Shown here: positions 1 through 5,160 of the stretch, piece after piece | Layout: the number at the start of each line of letters is the position of its first letter | How positions within the stretch are numbered: position 1 is the first letter of the stretch | Assembly: GCA_023392575.1 (NCBI GenBank) | Contig: JAEVYV010000341.1 | Location: 1-5,449, forward strand | DNA: 5,449 nt | Source: Bacteroidota bacterium | GTDB lineage: Bacteria; Bacteroidota; Bacteroidia; Chitinophagales; Chitinophagaceae | Direction: 5' to 3' | Notes under the pieces: model-generated | Seen by the model: only the letters and a program-made list of their open reading frames with translations | Database searches by the model: none | Told to the model about the DNA's origin: nothing | Translations under genes and position numbers: made by a program

Positions 1-439
1 CGGCGCTTTTGTTTTTTCGCGAATCTTTGATATTTCAAACAATATCTATTTGCAAATTACCTTGATCATGTTGGTGGGCCTGTTAGCCAAAAATGCCATT
101 CTGATTGTGGAATTTGCTTTGGACAGAAGAAGAAACGGAATGCCCCTGATCCAAGCGGCCATCCTGGGTGCCGAAGCCCGGTTGCGTCCCATTTTGATGA
201 CTTCTTTTGCTTTTATTTTTGGCTTGCTGCCTCTGATGTTTTCTTCCGGAGCCGGCGCGGTGGGCAATCGTTCCATTGGCACAGGCGCCGTCGGCGGCAT
301 GTTGATCGGAACGCTCCTTGGCGTGTTTGTCATTCCCACCTTATTTGTTGTGTTCCAGGCTTTGCAGGAAAAAATCAGCGGACCGCCGGCAGCAACCCTC
401 ACAGAGAGATCTACTGACCTGAAAGAATCAACCGAATGA
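1..439 (+). CDS. RND efflux pump permease (AcrB/HAE1 family), C-terminal fragment
   Basis: This is the C-terminal end of an inner-membrane proton-driven efflux pump of the RND superfamily, which exports substrates through a periplasmic adaptor and outer-membrane channel. The frame is open from base 2, so the gene begins upstream of the window and about 145 residues are visible. The last transmembrane segments are recognisable. The stretch containing GLLAKNAILIVEFA carries the proton-relay lysine (codon 89-91, K940 in AcrB numbering). The ARLRPILMTSFAF stretch carries the counterparts of AcrB R971 (codon 179-181) and T978 (codon 200-202). The glycine-rich GTGAVGGM segment leads into the final helix, followed by a short cytoplasmic tail of about 25 residues. 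All visible relay residues are intact, so the pump is probably functional. The stop codon overlaps the next gene's start by ATGA, which implies translational coupling. The substrate (drug or other hydrophobic compound) cannot be read from this end; the LRPILMT style fits HAE1 rather than heavy-metal pumps. Confidence 0.95.
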   Translation, partial: GAFVFSRIFDISNNIYLQITLIMLVGLLAKNAILIVEFALDRRRNGMPLIQAAILGAEARLRPILMTSFAFIFGLLPLMFSSGAGAVGNRSIGTGAVGGMLIGTLLGVFVIPTLFVVFQALQEKISGPPAATLTERSTDLKESTE

Positions 440-1869
440 GCAACACAGGAAAATATCGGGGCGCAACGATAAAGAGTGTATGCCATAAGACTTATTGCTA
501 TCGGCTTTTCATGGTCCTTTGCCTGCTGCTAACGATTTCCTGCAATATCATCCGGCCGTACCAGGCGCCAAATGCCAATACAACTAATCTTTTCCGGGAT
601 ATTTCTGCAACCGATACCAACTCCATCGGCCGCCTGCCTTATAATGAAATTTATACCGACACCATATTACAACGATTGATTGCAGAAGGCATTGCCAAAA
701 ACCCCGATCTGCAAATTGCCTACACCCGGGTGCAACAGGCTCAGGCTTATTACCTGCAAAGCGAGGCCGCTTTCTTTCCCACCCTGAATGCCAACGCCGG
801 TGTGAGTACTTCGAAATTTTCAGAAGCGCAAACTTTTGGCGTGCGCAAAAGCGCCACACAGTATCAGTTGGGCATATCATCTAGTTGGGAAATAGACATA
901 TGGGGAAAACTGCGCAGCAACCGAAGAGCCAACCTTGCCAGTTTGCTGCAGTCTGAAGCTGCCGCCCGTACCGTACAAACCAATATTGTATCCACGATTG
1001 CCAGTTTTTATTTTACGTTGTTGGCTTTGGATGAAGAACTGATCATCACGCAGGAAACCGTCAGAAACTGGGACACGACCGTGCAAACCATGAGGGCCCT
1101 GAAGGAAGCCGCAAGGGTAACCGAAGCCGCCGTGGTGCAAAGTGCGGCCCAGCGCTACGCAGCCGAAGTAACCATTCCGGATCTAAAACAACGCATCCGG
1201 GAAACAGAAAATGCCCTGAGCATCGTGCTGGGCAACGTCCCTTCCCCCATCAACCGCAGTACATTGCAGGAGCAAAAAACCGTTTCTGTTTTGGAAACAG
1301 GAGTGCCGGCCCAATTATTAGCCAACCGGCCCGACGTGCAGGCTGCGGAATTTGGTTTTCGATCGGCTTTTGAATTAACGAACGTGGCCCGCACCAATTT
1401 TTATCCATCCTTAGCGATTACTGGTAGCGCTGGGTTGTCCAGTTTTGATATAGCCACCCTTTTTAGTGCTGGTTCAATTGCAGCCAGTGTCGGGGCCGGC
1501 TTAACCCAGCCTATTTTTAACCAGCGGCTGAACCGGACCCGGTTGGAGGTATCCCGGGCACAACAACAGGAAGCACTGATCAATTTTCAAAACACACTTT
1601 TGATTGCCGGGCAGGAGGTATCGAACGCTGTTTCGCTATACCAAACTTCGCAGGAAAAATTTTCCATTCGGGCCAATCAAATCTTGTCGCTTCAGCAGTC
1701 AGTGGATTATTCGCTGGAGTTGTTGCGCAATGGTTTTGCCAATTATACCGAAGTGATCACGGCAAGGCAAAGTTTACTGCAGGCTCAACTGGGACAGGTG
1801 AACGACCGGTTGCAGCAATTGCAGGCCGTGGTCAATCTTTATCGCTCTTTGGGAGGGGGCTGGAAATAA
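436..1869 (+). CDS. Outer-membrane efflux lipoprotein, TolC/OprM-like (NodT family)
   Basis: This encodes a 477-residue outer-membrane factor that should trimerise into the exit duct of the RND pump encoded just upstream. The length is normal for OprM/NodT-type proteins. A long basic N-region (residues 1-23) is followed by a hydrophobic stretch and a lipobox-like LTISC, with Cys36 as the probable lipidated residue. The family motif WEIDIWGKLR lies at 151-160. The second outer-membrane efflux repeat opens with LLANRPDVQAAE (295-306) and continues through NVARTNFYPSLAITGSAG (316-333). The distal repeat has NYTEVITARQSLLQAQLG (436-453), and the protein ends in the usual LYRSLGGGW. Gln- and Ala-rich segments at 95-110, 170-265 and 370-465 fit the long alpha-barrel helices. 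The ATG overlaps the pump's stop (ATGA), which supports this start although the N-region is longer than usual. A start at Met26 would leave too short a signal. It is the last gene of the operon; a periplasmic adaptor gene is expected before the pump. Confidence 0.95.
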   Translation: MSNTGKYRGATIKSVCHKTYCYRLFMVLCLLLTISCNIIRPYQAPNANTTNLFRDISATDTNSIGRLPYNEIYTDTILQRLIAEGIAKNPDLQIAYTRVQQAQAYYLQSEAAFFPTLNANAGVSTSKFSEAQTFGVRKSATQYQLGISSSWEIDIWGKLRSNRRANLASLLQSEAAARTVQTNIVSTIASFYFTLLALDEELIITQETVRNWDTTVQTMRALKEAARVTEAAVVQSAAQRYAAEVTIPDLKQRIRETENALSIVLGNVPSPINRSTLQEQKTVSVLETGVPAQLLANRPDVQAAEFGFRSAFELTNVARTNFYPSLAITGSAGLSSFDIATLFSAGSIAASVGAGLTQPIFNQRLNRTRLEVSRAQQQEALINFQNTLLIAGQEVSNAVSLYQTSQEKFSIRANQILSLQQSVDYSLELLRNGFANYTEVITARQSLLQAQLGQVNDRLQQLQAVVNLYRSLGGGWK

Positions 1870-1948
1870 GCTGGATTGAAAATAAAGGGACACTGAATCG
1901 GAGTAAAAACTAAAAGCGTAGGAAGGAAGGACTGCAAACTATTTTACT

Positions 1949-1964
1949 TGATTGATCTCAATCA
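1949..1964. repeat. 16-bp inverted repeat in the intergenic region
   Basis: TGATTGA and TCAATCA form perfect 7-bp arms separated by two bases, 80 bp after the outer-membrane factor stop. The arms are AT-rich and no T-run follows on either strand, so this does not look like an intrinsic terminator. It could be a protein-binding dyad or chance. Confidence 0.3.
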
Positions 1965-2029
1965 GATGCTTTGCCTTTCATAAAGATCGTTTTCCCTGTC
2001 GCTGCTCATTCGAAGGGACTTTCCTCCGT

Positions 2030-2149
2030 TTACACCTTGTGGCCTTGGTTGTTTTTCTTCGTGCCGGCCGGAAGCATAGCGCTTTGCTTTTTCCGAGGCA
2101 TGCCTCCCGGGCTCTCTTCTTTTCCGGTCTCTTGCAGCATTCCTTTCAT
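2030..2149 (-). CDS. Possible small basic protein (39 aa), doubtful
   Basis: A 39-codon ORF starts at ATG (complement of 2147-2149) and ends in TAA. It lies 41 bp downstream of the 71-residue acidic protein gene on the same strand, so it could be the second gene of a small operon. The predicted peptide is hydrophilic and Lys/Gly-rich, starting MKGMLQETGKEE and ending KKNNQGHKV. Its codons are ordinary (AAA, GGC, CTG, CAA, no AGG or AGA). An overlapping 65-codon ORF in another frame (1962-2159) is also highly charged but uses many AGG/AGA/CGA arginine codons, which makes it look more like a shadow. No family is recognised. One of the two, or neither, may be translated. Confidence 0.3.
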   Translation of the reverse strand: MKGMLQETGKEESPGGMPRKKQSAMLPAGTKKNNQGHKV

Positions 2150-2190
2150 TCTGCGGCATAGGAATTCAATTTAGAATAGGATTCAAAATA

Positions 2191-2406
2191 TTATACCAAA
2201 TCGGTTTGATCCTCACCCAGCCGGGCCGTTTCTCCTTCATCCAGATCGTCATTGGGGCTGTGAATGCTCAAATCAGGATCTTTTTCTATATCATGCATGG
2301 CCTCCTCCTGCGCATCTTTATTTTGCACCTTTTGCTCCCGGCTGATTTCGTTGGGAAGCGGATGTTCGTGTCGGCCTCGGTTGTTTTGATTCAGCTTGCG
2401 TTTCAT
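2191..2406 (-). CDS. Small acidic hydrophilic protein (71 aa), unknown function
   Basis: The 71-residue protein begins MKRKLNQNNRG, with a basic N-terminus, and becomes strongly acidic. The C-terminal half contains DIEKDPDLSIHSPNDD (39-54) and LDEGETARLGEDQTDLV (55-71). It has no signal peptide, membrane segment or cysteine, so it is probably cytosolic and largely disordered. The ATG at the complement of 2404-2406 was chosen because the protein-like composition starts there. The frame remains open upstream to 2646, but that extension runs antisense through the cupin gene and does not look like a protein. I have an impression of similar short proteins with SPNDDLDEGE-type tails in other Bacteroidota, but cannot verify it here. 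It is divergent from the cupin gene across 81 bp. Function is unknown. Confidence 0.7.
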   Translation of the reverse strand: MKRKLNQNNRGRHEHPLPNEISREQKVQNKDAQEEAMHDIEKDPDLSIHSPNDDLDEGETARLGEDQTDLV

Positions 2407-2462
2407 AAAACGTTTAACAACACAAGCATAAATTTTGTGCCGAAGGGATTTGCTGCTTCGTT

Positions 2463-2470
2463 TATCTTTA
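2463..2470 (+). promoter_or_regulatory. Possible -7 box for the cupin gene
   Basis: TATCTTTA matches seven of eight positions, counting the two unspecified bases, of the Bacteroidota sigma-ABfr element TAnnTTTG, 17 bp before the cupin ATG. The best upstream TTTG candidates are at 2449-2452 (too close) and 2434-2437 (25-bp spacer, too far from the usual 19-21), so the assignment is weak. Confidence 0.25.
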
Positions 2471-2487
2471 GCATTCAATTCGCAGCC

Positions 2488-2811
2488 ATGCCATTTGTAG
2501 AACTTAATGGTCTTGTATCCAAAGAAATCATCAAAGGCTATTCCGCACGGAGCATTCATACCGGTACTATGACCTTTGTGTACTGGACTGTAGAAGCCGG
2601 TGCCGCTATGCCCGTGCACACGCATGTGCACGAGCAGGTTGCGCATGTATTGAAAGGAAGATTTGAATTAACTGTAAATGGTGAAACCCAGATTCTGGAA
2701 CCGGGTGTTGTGGCCGTTATTCCATCCAATGTTCCGCATGGAGGAAGGGCCATCACCGATTGCGAGCTGTTGGATGTTTTTCATCCGGAAAGAGACGATT
2801 ATAAATTTTAA
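2488..2811 (+). CDS. Small single-domain cupin (cupin_2) protein
   Basis: The 107-residue protein is one beta-barrel cupin domain, the usual size for a stand-alone cupin_2 protein. Motif 1 starts at G38 and gives the HTHVHEQ segment at 44-50. His44, His46 and Gln50 are probable metal ligands, with Gln at the position often held by Glu, as in several sugar-acid and pectin-type cupins. Motif 2 runs from G73 through P79 and N81 to His84, the fourth probable ligand. There is no signal peptide, so it should be cytosolic. The start at 2488 was chosen because MPFVELN begins the cupin fold; the frame is open upstream to 2206, but that part overlaps the divergent small gene and is not protein-like. 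The gene converges on the methionine sulfoxide reductase gene and shares the TTAA stop overlap with it. The substrate is unknown; KdgF-like or other isomerase or dioxygenase roles are possible, but context gives no pathway. Confidence 0.9.
   Translation: MPFVELNGLVSKEIIKGYSARSIHTGTMTFVYWTVEAGAAMPVHTHVHEQVAHVLKGRFELTVNGETQILEPGVVAVIPSNVPHGGRAITDCELLDVFHPERDDYKF
2808..2811. other. Shared TTAA stop-codon overlap of two convergent genes
   Basis: The palindromic tetranucleotide TTAA contains the TAA stop of the plus-strand cupin gene (2809-2811) and the TAA stop of the minus-strand sulfoxide reductase gene (complement of 2808-2810). There is no room for an intergenic terminator, so any terminator must lie within the opposing coding sequences. 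Confidence 0.95.
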
Positions 2812-3308
2812 GATGCAGTAATCGAAGCCACTGCTTCAAAAGAAAGCAGCCGGACAATTTGTTCCAGATAATTTTGATCAATCGTATCAAACTGATCCAA
2901 TTTCTCGCTATCCACATCCAATACGCCCACAACCTGGTTATGATCAAAAAGCGGAACGACGATCTCCGATTTTGACAGGCTGCTGCAGGCAATATGTCCG
3001 GGAAATTTTTCTACATCCGGAACGATCAACGTTTTTTGCTGTTCCCAACTGCTGCCACACACCCCCCGTCCTTTTTTAATGCGGGTGCAGGCCACAGGAC
3101 CCTGAAAGGGGCCCAGTACCAGCTCATTGTTTTTTACCAGGTAAAAGCCTACCCAAAACCAGCCGAACTGTTCTTTTAGCGCAGCACAAACATTGGCCAG
3201 GTTGGCAACCAGGTCCGTTTCTCCTTCTAATAAGCCTTTGATTTGCGGCAACAGGCTTTCGTATTGCTCTTGCTTGGTGCCGCAGATAATGGTTAAATCT
3301 TCTGCCAT
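2808..3308 (-). CDS. msrC: Free methionine-(R)-sulfoxide reductase, GAF-domain type
   Basis: The 166-residue protein is a single GAF domain of the fRMsr (MsrC/YebR) family, which reduces free methionine-(R)-sulfoxide in the cytosol using thioredoxin. The three family cysteines are present at Cys74, Cys84 and Cys108. Their spacings of 10 and 24 residues are the same as in the E. coli enzyme (Cys84, Cys94, Cys118). The acidic residues recalled as substrate-binding in E. coli (Glu125, Asp141, Asp143) align, with the same offset of 10, to Glu115, Asp131 and Asp133, in SEIVVPLFD and GVLDVDS. The WFWVGFYLV and LGPFQGPVACTRI segments are also characteristic. Length is typical, with no signal peptide. 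The ATG at 3306-3308 is the natural start, giving MAEDLTII. About 100 bp separate the start from the terminator of the upstream same-strand gene, so it probably has its own promoter. It converges on the cupin gene. Confidence 0.95.
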   Translation of the reverse strand: MAEDLTIICGTKQEQYESLLPQIKGLLEGETDLVANLANVCAALKEQFGWFWVGFYLVKNNELVLGPFQGPVACTRIKKGRGVCGSSWEQQKTLIVPDVEKFPGHIACSSLSKSEIVVPLFDHNQVVGVLDVDSEKLDQFDTIDQNYLEQIVRLLSFEAVASITAS

Positions 3309-3406
3309 GGAACGAAGATAAAAGAACTTAGCCGACTAATGACGCAACAAAAGATTAAGGAAGCAAACGGAGCAATCGTTGCCCACAAAGCAGGAGTTGA
3401 AAAGAA

Positions 3407-3428
3407 AAAGCTGCCCGGAGGCAGCTTT
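3407..3428 (-). terminator. Intrinsic terminator of the LTxxQ-type secreted protein gene
   Basis: A perfect 9-bp stem (AAAGCTGCC with GGCAGCTTT) closes a 4-base loop. Read on the minus strand it runs directly into a T-rich tract (TTTTTCTTTT), 25 bp after the stop codon at 3454. On the plus strand it is followed by only three Ts before AAG, so the minus direction is favoured. It separates the secreted-protein gene from the reductase gene, arguing against an operon. Confidence 0.85.
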
Positions 3429-3453
3429 AAGTTTGTATGGAACACTGAATTAT

Positions 3454-3849
3454 TTAGGGTCTTCCGCCGCGGCGCTGATCCGCTTGTTGTTTTCTGTATT
3501 CTTCAAAAAAGGCGTTCACATCTTTAACTTGCTCGTCGGTTAAAGGAATCGCTTTGTATTCTTTGTTTTGAGCTTCGTCAATTTCATTGTTCTTTTTTGT
3601 TTTCTCTTCGGCGCTCAAAGCCTGGTCCATGCGAACTTCTCTCCTTTTGCGCTGGTTGCTAAAGTTGATTTCAATCACCTTGTCTGCCTGGGCATCGGTA
3701 ATCTTGGTTTTTTCAATCAGGGCAGGTTTGATGCGTTCTTTCATGCGCTGCATCATTGCTGCCGGGTCCCGGTCGGGGCCGCCCTGTGCCACAGCCTGGC
3801 TGGCATATACGGTTGTAAGCAGAAAAACTAGCAAAAACAGTTTTTTCAT
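3454..3849 (-). CDS. Secreted helical protein with two LTxxQ-like motifs (Spy/CpxP-like)
   Basis: The 131-residue protein has a clear Sec signal peptide: MKKL, a hydrophobic core at 4-15, and an AVA-Q site predicting cleavage after Ala21. The mature part is highly charged and helical. It contains two LTxxQ-like motifs about 50 residues apart, ITDAQ at 50-54 and LTDEQ at 103-107, the pattern of Spy/CpxP-type periplasmic proteins. A basic stretch (QRKRREVR, 66-73) lies between them, and the C-terminus is Arg/Gly-rich (RRGGRP). In Spy and CpxP this architecture acts as a chaperone or as a sensor inhibitor under envelope stress. That role here is inferred from architecture only, and the match is to motif style rather than a recognised close homologue. 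The ATG is preceded by an A/C-rich leader typical of Bacteroidota. It is a single-gene unit, with a terminator at 3407-3428 and a divergent gene upstream. Confidence 0.85.
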   Translation of the reverse strand: MKKLFLLVFLLTTVYASQAVAQGGPDRDPAAMMQRMKERIKPALIEKTKITDAQADKVIEINFSNQRKRREVRMDQALSAEEKTKKNNEIDEAQNKEYKAIPLTDEQVKDVNAFFEEYRKQQADQRRGGRP

Positions 3850-3867
3850 TGTTGTTGTTTTAGGATT

Positions 3868-3875
3868 TGAAGATA
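3868..3875 (-). promoter_or_regulatory. Possible -7 box for the secreted protein gene
   Basis: On the minus strand TATCTTCA loosely resembles TAnnTTTG, 18 bp before the ATG. A TTG (complement of 3893-3895) lies 17 bp further upstream, slightly closer than the usual 19-21. Weak evidence only. Confidence 0.25.
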
Positions 3876-3885
3876 GAAAATCAAA

Positions 3886-3905
3886 GGTTAACCAAGGTTA
3901 AAACC
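3886..3905. repeat. Two GGTT-AACC dyads one helical turn apart
   Basis: GGTTAACC at 3886-3893 is a perfect palindrome, and GGTTAAAACC at 3896-3905 has the same arms around a two-base spacer. Their centres are 11 bp apart, close to one DNA turn. They sit just upstream of, and overlap, the possible promoter of the secreted protein gene and lie in the divergent intergenic region, as an operator would. Function is inferred from arrangement only. Confidence 0.4.
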
Positions 3906-3946
3906 AAAAAGTTGTCCCCAATACCGTTTGGCTATGCTTGGTTTTC

Positions 3947-4010
3947 CTTTTTGCAAAAAGAAGATTTTTTGCAAAAGACCTGCCCGGGTCCTCTAAATTG
4001 CAGCTTGCAA
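3947..4010. repeat. Three TTGCAA-centred dyads upstream of the CPBP gene
   Basis: CTTTTTGCAAAAAG (3947-3960) is a perfect 14-bp palindrome, TTTTGCAAAA (3967-3976) is a perfect 10-bp palindrome, and TTGCAA (4005-4010) is a shorter copy ending 2 bp before the CPBP start codon. The centres are spaced 18 and 36 bp. AT-rich DNA gives such words easily, but three copies within 64 bp, in the leader of one gene, suggest a repeated protein-binding site. Confidence 0.4.
3968..4000 (+). promoter_or_regulatory. Possible promoter of the CPBP gene
   Basis: TTTG at 3968-3971 and TAAATTG at 3994-4000 resemble the Bacteroidota -33 and -7 elements with a 22-bp spacer, one base longer than usual. The -33 part coincides with the second TTGCAA dyad, so a protein bound there could block transcription. 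Confidence 0.25.
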
Positions 4011-4012
4011 AA

Positions 4013-4921
4013 ATGAAAAGGATTTTTCTTTATATAAACGAGTACGCAAGCGAAACAAACAAAACCGTTTTTGCTGCATCGGTGCTTTTTGTGGCATTGG
4101 CAATTTTCATCAATTATCATTTTGGCTTGAACCAGGCCATCAATGCTGCCAGTGAGCCGCTGCAATTCTTTAGCTGGCTGGCTGTTTTTCTGTTGGCGTT
4201 TTGGTTTGCCTACCTGCTGCAGGCGGTTTTTCAAAAGTCTTCTGTTTTTGGCAGTAAAAAAGCGGTTGCCCTGCTGATTATAGGGCCGGTGCTTTTTGCC
4301 TGGAAAATGTCCTTTAACCTGGATTTCCATTTTTCCGATAATGCTGCAGAAAATGCCTACTGGAACCATGTGGTGTATTGGCCGGCCAAATTGCTGGTCG
4401 TTGCCCTTGCGCTTTATTTTGTCTGGTTGTTTGTTGACCGGGACCAGCCATTTTATGGTGTCAGCGTTAAAAACTTTTCTCCCAGGCCATATTTTATCAT
4501 GCTGCTGATCATGGTGCCGCTCATCGCTGCGGCTTCCACGCAACCTGATTTTTTGGCGCTCTATCCCAAATTAAAAAACGTACAACAACTGACTTCCGGG
4601 GGAAATAGCGGTTTTTACAATCTGCTATATGAGCTGGCCTATGGAAGCGATTTTTTTTCCATCGAACTTTTCTTCCGGGGTTTTTTGGTCTTGGCCTTTG
4701 CCCGGTGGGCCGGCAAAGATGCCATACTGCCCATGGCTATTTTTTATTGCACCATTCATTTTGGAAAACCCCTGGGAGAATGCATCAGTTCTTTTTGGGG
4801 CGGATTGCTGTTGGGCATTGTCACCTATCATACCCGAAGCATTTTTGGCGGCCTGATCGTTCATTTGGGCATTGCCTGGCTGATGGAACTGGGTGGGTAT
4901 TTGGGAAACCTGTATTGGTAA
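4013..4921 (+). CDS. CPBP (Abi/CAAX-like) family intramembrane protein with variant active-site motif
   Basis: The 302-residue multi-pass membrane protein has hydrophobic segments near 18-33, 52-73, 84-98, 124-141, 160-173, 222-232, 238-249, 261-271 and 280-295. The C-terminal third is the CPBP (type II CAAX prenyl endopeptidase-like) core. Motif 1 reads SIELFFRG (216-223), giving Glu218 and Arg222. The first Glu of the canonical EExxxR is replaced by Ile217. Motif 2 has His249 (FYCTIHFGKP), and motif 3 has His284 (GGLIVHLGIAW), with Ala288 where the family often has Asn. The two histidines and one glutamate could still bind a catalytic water, but activity is uncertain. The family includes Rce1 proteases, bacteriocin-immunity proteins and scaffold-type members. 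The ATG at 4013 (MKRIFLY) was chosen over an in-frame TTG at 3938, whose added residues overlap the promoter region. No partner gene is adjacent, so the substrate is unknown. Confidence 0.88.
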   Translation: MKRIFLYINEYASETNKTVFAASVLFVALAIFINYHFGLNQAINAASEPLQFFSWLAVFLLAFWFAYLLQAVFQKSSVFGSKKAVALLIIGPVLFAWKMSFNLDFHFSDNAAENAYWNHVVYWPAKLLVVALALYFVWLFVDRDQPFYGVSVKNFSPRPYFIMLLIMVPLIAAASTQPDFLALYPKLKNVQQLTSGGNSGFYNLLYELAYGSDFFSIELFFRGFLVLAFARWAGKDAILPMAIFYCTIHFGKPLGECISSFWGGLLLGIVTYHTRSIFGGLIVHLGIAWLMELGGYLGNLYW

Positions 4922-5003
4922 ATATTTTTTGGCTGCCGCTTAGAGGAAAGGGTTATCCAAATAGCAGATGGTCGTTGACAGATGAGAAAGAAGCTGTCTT
5001 TGA

Positions 5004-5031
5004 CTCACCTCTCACGTTTCACGTCTCACGA
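5004..5031. repeat. Four-unit 7-bp tandem repeat, consensus CTCACGT
   Basis: Four consecutive heptamers, CTCACCT, CTCACGT, TTCACGT and CTCACGA, make a 28-bp degenerate array between two genes. Each copy differs from the consensus by at most one base. The period is not a multiple of three in total effect on any gene, as it is non-coding. Confidence 0.75.
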
Positions 5032-5095
5032 TGGTTTCCCGGACAGCGGTTTAGCATCAGGTAATTCAATCAAAGCCCTAATCTTCGGTAAAAAC

Positions 5096-5124
5096 AAAAA
5101 GCCCTCGATAAACGAGAGCCTTTT
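5096..5124 (-). terminator. Intrinsic terminator of the thioredoxin-like protein gene
   Basis: A hairpin with a 5-base loop (5108-5112) and a GC-rich core lies 36 bp after the stop at 5161. Read as minus-strand RNA, every pair of the 12-bp stem forms, with two G-U wobbles (5103/5117 and 5100/5120), and a U-rich tract follows (TTTTTGTTTTT). Read as plus-strand RNA the same two positions are C-A mismatches, so the element is built for the minus-strand gene. Confidence 0.85.
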
Positions 5125-5160
5125 GTTCTGTTATTTGAATGCGGTTGGAGGAGCGGTCTG

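Larger units (their letters stand above)
4922..5160. other. Intergenic region without a gene
   Basis: The stretch separates two convergent genes. It holds a short heptamer repeat (5004-5031) and a terminator for the right-hand gene (5096-5124). The ORFs crossing it are low-quality continuations of other frames. No obvious terminator for the plus-strand CPBP gene is visible just after its stop. Confidence 0.7.

Noticed and set aside
46..486. 146-codon minus-strand ORF over the RND pump end
   Set aside because: The plus strand carries clear RND motifs; this is an antisense shadow.
1949..1964. Terminator for the efflux operon
   Set aside because: The dyad is AT-rich, only 7 bp per arm with a two-base centre, and no T-run follows on either strand.
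2206..2487. N-terminal extension of the cupin frame (94 extra residues)
   Set aside because: It runs antisense through the small acidic protein gene, has a non-cupin, membrane-like composition typical of a shadow frame, and the cupin fold starts naturally at 2488.
2407..2646. N-terminal extension of the 71-residue protein on the minus strand
   Set aside because: It is antisense to the conserved cupin motifs, and its His/Gly/Cys-rich composition differs from the acidic protein; the ATG at 2404-2406 gives a coherent small protein.
2808..3849. Operon of the secreted protein and the sulfoxide reductase
   Set aside because: A strong minus-strand terminator at 3407-3428 sits between them.
3938..4012. 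TTG start adding 25 residues to the CPBP protein
   Set aside because: The added stretch is encoded by the dyad-rich leader and possible promoter, and an ATG with an A-rich leader lies at 4013.
3932..4543. 203-codon minus-strand ORF antisense to the CPBP gene
   Set aside because: It is Lys/Gln/Cys-rich with no domain, the expected shadow of hydrophobic codons on the other strand.
5004..5031. CRISPR-like array
   Set aside because: Units are 7 bp with no spacers, so it is a simple tandem repeat.
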